A stretch of DNA of 64,000 nt from Alloalcanivorax xenomutans (GTDB taxonomy: Bacteria; Pseudomonadota; Gammaproteobacteria; Pseudomonadales; Alcanivoracaceae), in contig NZ_OBMO01000006.1 of assembly GCF_900217905.1 (NCBI RefSeq), positions 62,001-126,000 of the forward strand, read 5' to 3'. The notes beneath the pieces were generated by a model. It saw only the letters and a program-made list of their open reading frames with translations. It was not told the DNA's origin and made no database searches. A program made the translations under genes and the position numbers. This document shows positions 60,367 to 64,000 of the stretch, piece by piece; position 1 is the first letter of the stretch; each line of letters begins with the position of its first letter.

Positions 60367-61674
60367 TTACAGATGCAGGCCGCCAAAGGCGACGCCAACG
60401 GCACGCAGATCACGGTACCAGCGTTCCACCGGATACTCCTTGGTAAAGCCGTGGCCGCCGAGAAGCTGAACGCCATCGGTGCCGATCTTCATGGCTTTGT
60501 CCTTGACCAGAGTACGGGCCAGATGAGCCTCGCGGCGGAACGATTTGCCCTGCTCGGCGCGGCACGCCGCGCGGTAGGTAAGCATACGCATGGCATCCAG
60601 TTCGATAGCCATGTCGGCGATCATGAAGGCCACCGCCTGACGGTGGCTGATCGGCTCACCAAAAGCGGTACGCTCATTACAGTAAGGGACCACGTAATCC
60701 AGTACCGCCTGGGCAGTGCCGATAGCCAGAGCGCACCAGGCCAGAGTGCCGAGGTCGACGAAGGCGCGATAGTCAAAATCCTCGTCGCCCAGGCGATTCT
60801 GTTCCGGGACCCTCACTTCATCGAGGCGCAGCGGCCGTTGTGCGCTGGCGCGAATTCCCATGGCGGGGTCTTCTCCCACGGTCAGCCCCTCGGTGCCACC
60901 TTCGACGATGAACACCGCCGGTCCTTCCTCGGTGGCCGCCGCCACCAGAAACAGCTCGGCTTCCGCGGCCAGCGGAACCAGGGACTTCTCACCGGTGATG
61001 ACCCAGTCGTCGCCATCGCGGGTGGCGTGGGTGTTCAGCACCATGGGATCGAACAGCGGGCGCGGCTCCGTGACCGCGATGGTGGCCAGCGGCGCCTGTT
61101 CCTCGGCGAAGCTGCCCAGGTACTTGTCCTGTTGTGTGGCCGTACCCCAGCGGGTCAGCGCATTGGCGACGCCCATGGGCGCCAGAATCGCCACCGCCTG
61201 CCCCATGTCACCCCAGCCCAGATCCTCGGCCACCAGCATGCTGGTGACGGTGGTGCTCTCGTTGGCGGCGCCGCCGAGCGCTTCCGGGACGGCGAAGAAA
61301 TTCAGCCCCAGCTCCCGCGCCTGGCCCATCACCTCCTCGGCGGTACCCTGGTCATGATCGGCCTGTTCCGCTTGTTCTCTCAGCACCTCGCCGGCGAAAG
61401 CCCGCACGCTGTCGCGGATCATCTGCTGCTCTTCGGTGATATTGAGATCGAACAGGTCCGTGGTGGTACCCGGCGCGTTGAGGCGCTCGGGCCGATCCAC
61501 TTTACGGGCGGACTTGAAGGCGCGGGCGGAAGTGGTGAGCACCTGGAAACCGCCCTTGGTCAGGCGATAGGCCAGCCGCTCGGCGGTATGGCGCATACCC
61601 AGCCGGTCCAGCAGCTCGGAGGACGCCAGACGGTTAAGGGCAGTGAGTGCGTAGCCAATAGCATCTTTGGCCAT
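60367..61674 (-). CDS. Acyl-CoA dehydrogenase-like protein lacking the catalytic glutamate
   Basis: A 435-residue member of the family with an unusual N-terminal extension of about 75 residues before the first helical domain (ITEEQQMIRDSVRAFAGEVL). The central domain is recognisable (AVTEPRPLFDPMVLNTHATRDGDDWVITGEK) but carries RPLF where GCGS is normal. The protein ends at ERWYRDLRAVGVAFGGLHL, so phenylalanine stands where the EGT glutamate should be, and the C-terminal helix is missing. It likely acts as a non-catalytic or structural partner of the downstream dehydrogenase. Confidence 0.88.
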   Translation of the reverse strand: MAKDAIGYALTALNRLASSELLDRLGMRHTAERLAYRLTKGGFQVLTTSARAFKSARKVDRPERLNAPGTTTDLFDLNITEEQQMIRDSVRAFAGEVLREQAEQADHDQGTAEEVMGQARELGLNFFAVPEALGGAANESTTVTSMLVAEDLGWGDMGQAVAILAPMGVANALTRWGTATQQDKYLGSFAEEQAPLATIAVTEPRPLFDPMVLNTHATRDGDDWVITGEKSLVPLAAEAELFLVAAATEEGPAVFIVEGGTEGLTVGEDPAMGIRASAQRPLRLDEVRVPEQNRLGDEDFDYRAFVDLGTLAWCALAIGTAQAVLDYVVPYCNERTAFGEPISHRQAVAFMIADMAIELDAMRMLTYRAACRAEQGKSFRREAHLARTLVKDKAMKIGTDGVQLLGGHGFTKEYPVERWYRDLRAVGVAFGGLHL

Positions 61675-61879
61675 GAGAATCCCCGTGGTCGTTATCGAAT
61701 GATCCGATTATGGGGCAGGTGGCCTCTCAGGGATTGACTGCCTCGACCAGAGGAGGCGGCAGCGCAGCCACGACAATGACCGAGCAGTCTTGACGCTGAC
61801 GGATTAGGGGTTGCCGGGCAGGGGGGATGGAGAAAAACGGCATCCCTCTCCATCGTGGACAGCGGAGCCGCTACAACGT

Positions 61880-61955
61880 CGCTGTGGGAGCTTGCCTGCA
61901 AGCGAATCCTGGGGCCCGAGAGCCTGGTTGCTTGCAGGCACGCTCCCACAGCGGC
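61880..61955. repeat. REP-like inverted repeat, copy 4
   Basis: CGCTGTGGGAGCTTGCCTGC (continuing AAGC) and its near-perfect complement GCTTGCAGGCACGCTCCCAC (continuing AGCGGC). The extended flank found on the left of copies 1-3 appears here on the right in reverse orientation (TAGCCCTTTCCGTGCCAGCGG). Confidence 0.85.
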
Positions 61956-62024
61956 TTGGTAGCCCTTTCCGTGCCAGCGGTTGTCCACACAGACTCGAGC
62001 CCTCCATTCCCGTTATTCCGCCAC

Positions 62025-62055
62025 AAAAAAAGCCCGGCGCGAAGGCCGGGCTTTT
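62025..62055 (-). terminator. Intrinsic terminator of the porin gene
   Basis: GCCCGGC (62032-62038) pairs with GCCGGGC (62045-62051) around GCGAAG. On the minus strand the stem is followed by seven T residues, on the plus strand by four. It lies 38 bp beyond the porin stop. Confidence 0.9.
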
Positions 62056-62092
62056 CCAAGAGTCGAGGACTCTCTGTTTGAAGCGGTTCCGA

Positions 62093-63262
62093 TTAATCCT
62101 GGAACTGAGCTTCTTTCACGGTCGCTTTCATGATCGCTTCCACGCGACGGTTCTGAGCGCGGCCTTCGCGAGTGCTGTTGTCAGCAATCGGTTTGGCTTC
62201 GCCGTAACCTTCAGTGGAGATGCGGTTGCTGTCCACGTTGAAGTGGTTAACCAGCACGTCCTTCACGGCGTTGGCACGCTGCTGGGACAGTTTCTGGTTG
62301 TAGCCTTCCGGACCGGCGCTGTCGGTGTGACCTTCCAGAACCAGGTTCGCGGACGGGTACTCGCGCATGCGGGTAGCCAGGCCTTCCAGCTCGGGGTAGG
62401 AGGTTTGACGAACAACCGCCTTGTCGAACTCGAACTCCACGTACAGGGTTTCTTTAATGTCTTCGGTCAGGTAGAGCTGGCAGCCCACCTCGTCGACTTT
62501 CGCGCCGGCCGGGGTGTTCGGGCACTGGTCAGCGCTGTTCGGTACGCCGTCACCATCGTCGTCCAGCTCACAACCGCGGGCATCGACTACCGCGCCGGCC
62601 GGAGTGTTCGGGCATTGATCACGATCATCCGGAACACCGTCGCCGTCGCTGTCGGTGGCCACGTCGGTTACCGGAGCCGGCTTGGCAGCGCTGGAAGCGC
62701 CGATCAGCAGGTTCAGGCCGGCGTAGATCTGGCCATCCCAACGCTCGCTGCGGAAGCTGTAGGTCGGGCGTGCGCCTACGTCCAGCAGGAAGTTGCGAGC
62801 CAGCGCGGTTTGCACACCGAATTCAACACCACCAACGGTTTCCTTGAAATCGTCGTCGCTTTGGCTGTTGAACTCAGTACGGGTTTCACCGGCGTTCAAA
62901 CCGACATAGGTTTCGAACGGGGAAGCGTCACCACGGAAGTGCTTGCGCAGGCTGACGAAGTTGTTGCGCAGGTCCACGCTGTTGTAGTTGTTGCGTTCCC
63001 ACCATGCCTGGATGGACCAGTCACGGTTGAAGCGGTAACCGAGTTGCGCGCCCGGCAGGGTCACGGTATCGGTGCTGACACCGGGCACGTTGTCGTCAAT
63101 ATACCCGTCACCCTCGTAGTGATCGCCTATGTCCATCCAGCTTTGGCTGACGTGACCACCGAGATAGAAATACCGATCGGGGATATCCGCGGCCGTGGCA
63201 ACACTCGCAACGGATACGGAGGCCAGTGCAATGCTGGAGGCAAGAAAACGTTTAGCGTCCAT
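62093..63262 (-). CDS. OmpA/OprF-family outer-membrane porin
   Basis: A 389-residue protein. Signal peptide MDAKRFLASSIALASVSVASVATA, mature start near ADIPDRYFYLGG. An eight-stranded barrel region of about 200 residues is followed by two thrombospondin type 3-like calcium repeats (DSDGDGVPDDRDQCPNTPAG; DDDGDGVPNSADQCPNTPAG). The C-terminal OmpA peptidoglycan-binding domain has NLVLEGHTDSAGPEGYNQKLSQQRA and GYGEAKPIADNST. It anchors the outer membrane to peptidoglycan and may form a small pore. The AAGGA-AGGAG sequence before ATG 63262 is a strong ribosome-binding site. Likely highly expressed. Confidence 0.94.
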   Translation of the reverse strand: MDAKRFLASSIALASVSVASVATAADIPDRYFYLGGHVSQSWMDIGDHYEGDGYIDDNVPGVSTDTVTLPGAQLGYRFNRDWSIQAWWERNNYNSVDLRNNFVSLRKHFRGDASPFETYVGLNAGETRTEFNSQSDDDFKETVGGVEFGVQTALARNFLLDVGARPTYSFRSERWDGQIYAGLNLLIGASSAAKPAPVTDVATDSDGDGVPDDRDQCPNTPAGAVVDARGCELDDDGDGVPNSADQCPNTPAGAKVDEVGCQLYLTEDIKETLYVEFEFDKAVVRQTSYPELEGLATRMREYPSANLVLEGHTDSAGPEGYNQKLSQQRANAVKDVLVNHFNVDSNRISTEGYGEAKPIADNSTREGRAQNRRVEAIMKATVKEAQFQD

Positions 63263-63343
63263 AACTCCTTCCTTTTTATCGTGTAGGCAGAACAAACACT
63301 GGAACAGTTTGTCATGCATATTTTAGGAGTAAATGGGGCGGCG

Positions 63344-63388
63344 CTTATTAATAAGAAAATTTACAAACACATGTCATACAGCGACATG
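63344..63388. promoter_or_regulatory. AT-rich palindromes upstream of the porin gene
   Basis: CTTATTAATAAG (63344-63355) is a perfect palindrome and CATGTC-N7-GACATG (63370-63388) an inverted repeat. Both lie in the AT-rich leader 80-130 bp before the porin start, where the promoter must be. I cannot assign -35/-10 elements with confidence. Confidence 0.35.
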
Positions 63389-63449
63389 AAAAACGTCAGT
63401 TTGTTAATGATTGGTACCAGAAGGTTGTATTATGTATAGGTAATTAGGA

Positions 63450-64000
63450 TTAGTTTTGGCCGGCGCGGTGACGGAGATCATTCCGGCTTTGATAGAGCGT
63501 GTAGTCGGCCTCATTCAGTAGAGCGTTCAGATTGGGGCCGGTGTTCTCCGTACTGGCCACCCCCAGGCGAACTTCAAACTGGAGGCTGTCCTCGATCCCC
63601 GGCACCTGCATGCTGGTGACCAGCGCGCGCAGGCCTTCCGCCATGTGGAGGGCATCGTGCTGGCTGGTATGAGGCAGTACCAGAAGGAACTGGGCGCCGT
63701 CGATACGTCCGAACAGGTCGCTTTCGCGAATCTTGTCCCGGATGCGGTCGGCGAATACCCGCAACAGGCGATCGGCGGCGCGGCGGCCATGACGGTCGGC
63801 CAGATCGGTGAAATCGGCGACATCCAAAAGTAAAACGGACACCACGTAATCGTGGCGCTGACTCAGGGACAGTTCGCGTTCCAACATGCCCAGCAAGTGC
63901 GGGCGATTGAACAAACCGGTGAGATGATCTTCGCGAACCTGCTGCTGAAGAACGCGATTTTCCCGTCGCAGGGAGGACAAGCGCAACAACAGCGGATAAC
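63450..64000 (-). CDS. Degenerate GGDEF-domain protein, C-terminal part (partial)
   Basis: The visible 183 residues run off the right edge; no start codon is certain. A short coiled segment (RLSSLRRENRVLQQQV) leads into a GGDEF domain (REDHLTGLFNRPHLLGMLERE). The active-site loop reads R-I-D-G-A-Q-F instead of GG[DE]EF, so diguanylate cyclase activity is unlikely. The inhibitory-site motif RESD is kept exactly five residues upstream, as in genuine c-di-GMP-binding cyclases. It probably acts as a c-di-GMP sensor. The N-terminal input domain lies outside the window. Confidence 0.85.
   Translation of the reverse strand, partial: YPLLLRLSSLRRENRVLQQQVREDHLTGLFNRPHLLGMLERELSLSQRHDYVVSVLLLDVADFTDLADRHGRRAADRLLRVFADRIRDKIRESDLFGRIDGAQFLLVLPHTSQHDALHMAEGLRALVTSMQVPGIEDSLQFEVRLGVASTENTGPNLNALLNEADYTLYQSRNDLRHRAGQN

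Larger units (their letters stand above)
61675..62092. other. Intergenic region with REP-like repeat and porin terminator
   Basis: 418 bp upstream of the acyl-CoA dehydrogenase pair and downstream of the porin gene. It contains REP copy 4 with its extended flanks and the intrinsic terminator at 62025-62055. I see no gene. Confidence 0.55.

Noticed and set aside
1-64000. tRNA or rRNA genes
   Set aside because: I looked in the intergenic gaps for GGTTC-A-A-type T-arms with matching acceptor ends and found none that fold convincingly. A tRNAscan run would settle it.

Overview
The window looks like chromosome of a high-GC marine gammaproteobacterium, most likely of the Alcanivorax/Alloalcanivorax group. 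This is an inference from gene content: an AlkJ-like GMC alcohol dehydrogenase, a DesT-DesC-DesB oxygen-dependent desaturase locus, a set of fatty-acid oxidation and thioester genes, an OprF/OmpA-type porin, and Pseudomonas-like families throughout. I see no rRNA, tRNA, phage, CRISPR array or complete insertion sequence. Mobile DNA is limited to short palindromic REP-like repeats and one MITE-like insertion.

Layout. Positions 1-6.4 kb hold the end of a methyltransferase gene, a DegQ/MucD periplasmic protease, a membrane-anchored beta-helix protein, a GMC oxidoreductase and an HNH endonuclease. Positions 6.4-18.7 kb are a complete pel exopolysaccharide operon (pelA, pelB, pelC, pelD, pelE, pelF, pelG). 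In it the protein that is PelB in Pseudomonas aeruginosa is encoded by two overlapping genes: a membrane-anchored TPR protein, and a signal-peptide-bearing TPR/beta-barrel protein. Positions 18.9-26.9 kb carry an alpha-2-macroglobulin lipoprotein with its usual partner, penicillin-binding protein 1C. Positions 26.9-33.9 kb hold a MerR regulator divergent from a class IV aminotransferase, a BCCT transporter, an aspartoacylase-like enzyme, the ABC-F ATPase Uup and a small P-loop ATPase. Positions 34-43.1 kb hold an MscK-type mechanosensitive channel, a PA2778/PA2779-type cysteine peptidase pair, an oxidoreductase-SelD fusion with the tRNA selenouridine synthase, and a MaoC hydratase.

Positions 43.2-46.6 kb form the desT / desC-desB locus. 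Two DesT-like palindromes flank a promoter. A 267-bp inverted-repeat element has inserted exactly at the desC stop codon, between desC and desB. Positions 46.7-53.6 kb carry an AraC regulator, a SdiA-regulated-type protein, FxsA, a long FabG-type reductase divergent from a thiolase, and TesB. Positions 53.7-56.4 kb hold two PepSY proteins with a two-component system, preceded by four TTAAG-like half sites at exact 11-bp steps. Positions 56.4-61.7 kb contain a TetR regulator, FadH and two acyl-CoA dehydrogenases, one of which lacks the catalytic glutamate. The right end has an OmpA-family porin and the C-terminal part of a degenerate GGDEF protein.

How the genes connect. Much of the window concerns acyl-chain chemistry (desaturation, beta-oxidation, dienoyl-CoA reduction, thioester hydrolysis, ketoacyl reduction) and the cell envelope (Pel matrix, A2M/PBP1C, porin, mechanosensitive channel, DegQ). 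PelD and the right-edge GGDEF protein both keep an RxxD c-di-GMP-binding motif without a functional cyclase motif, which suggests c-di-GMP control of surface behaviour. Start codons were moved inward from the longest frame wherever a Shine-Dalgarno sequence, signal peptide or family length supported it.
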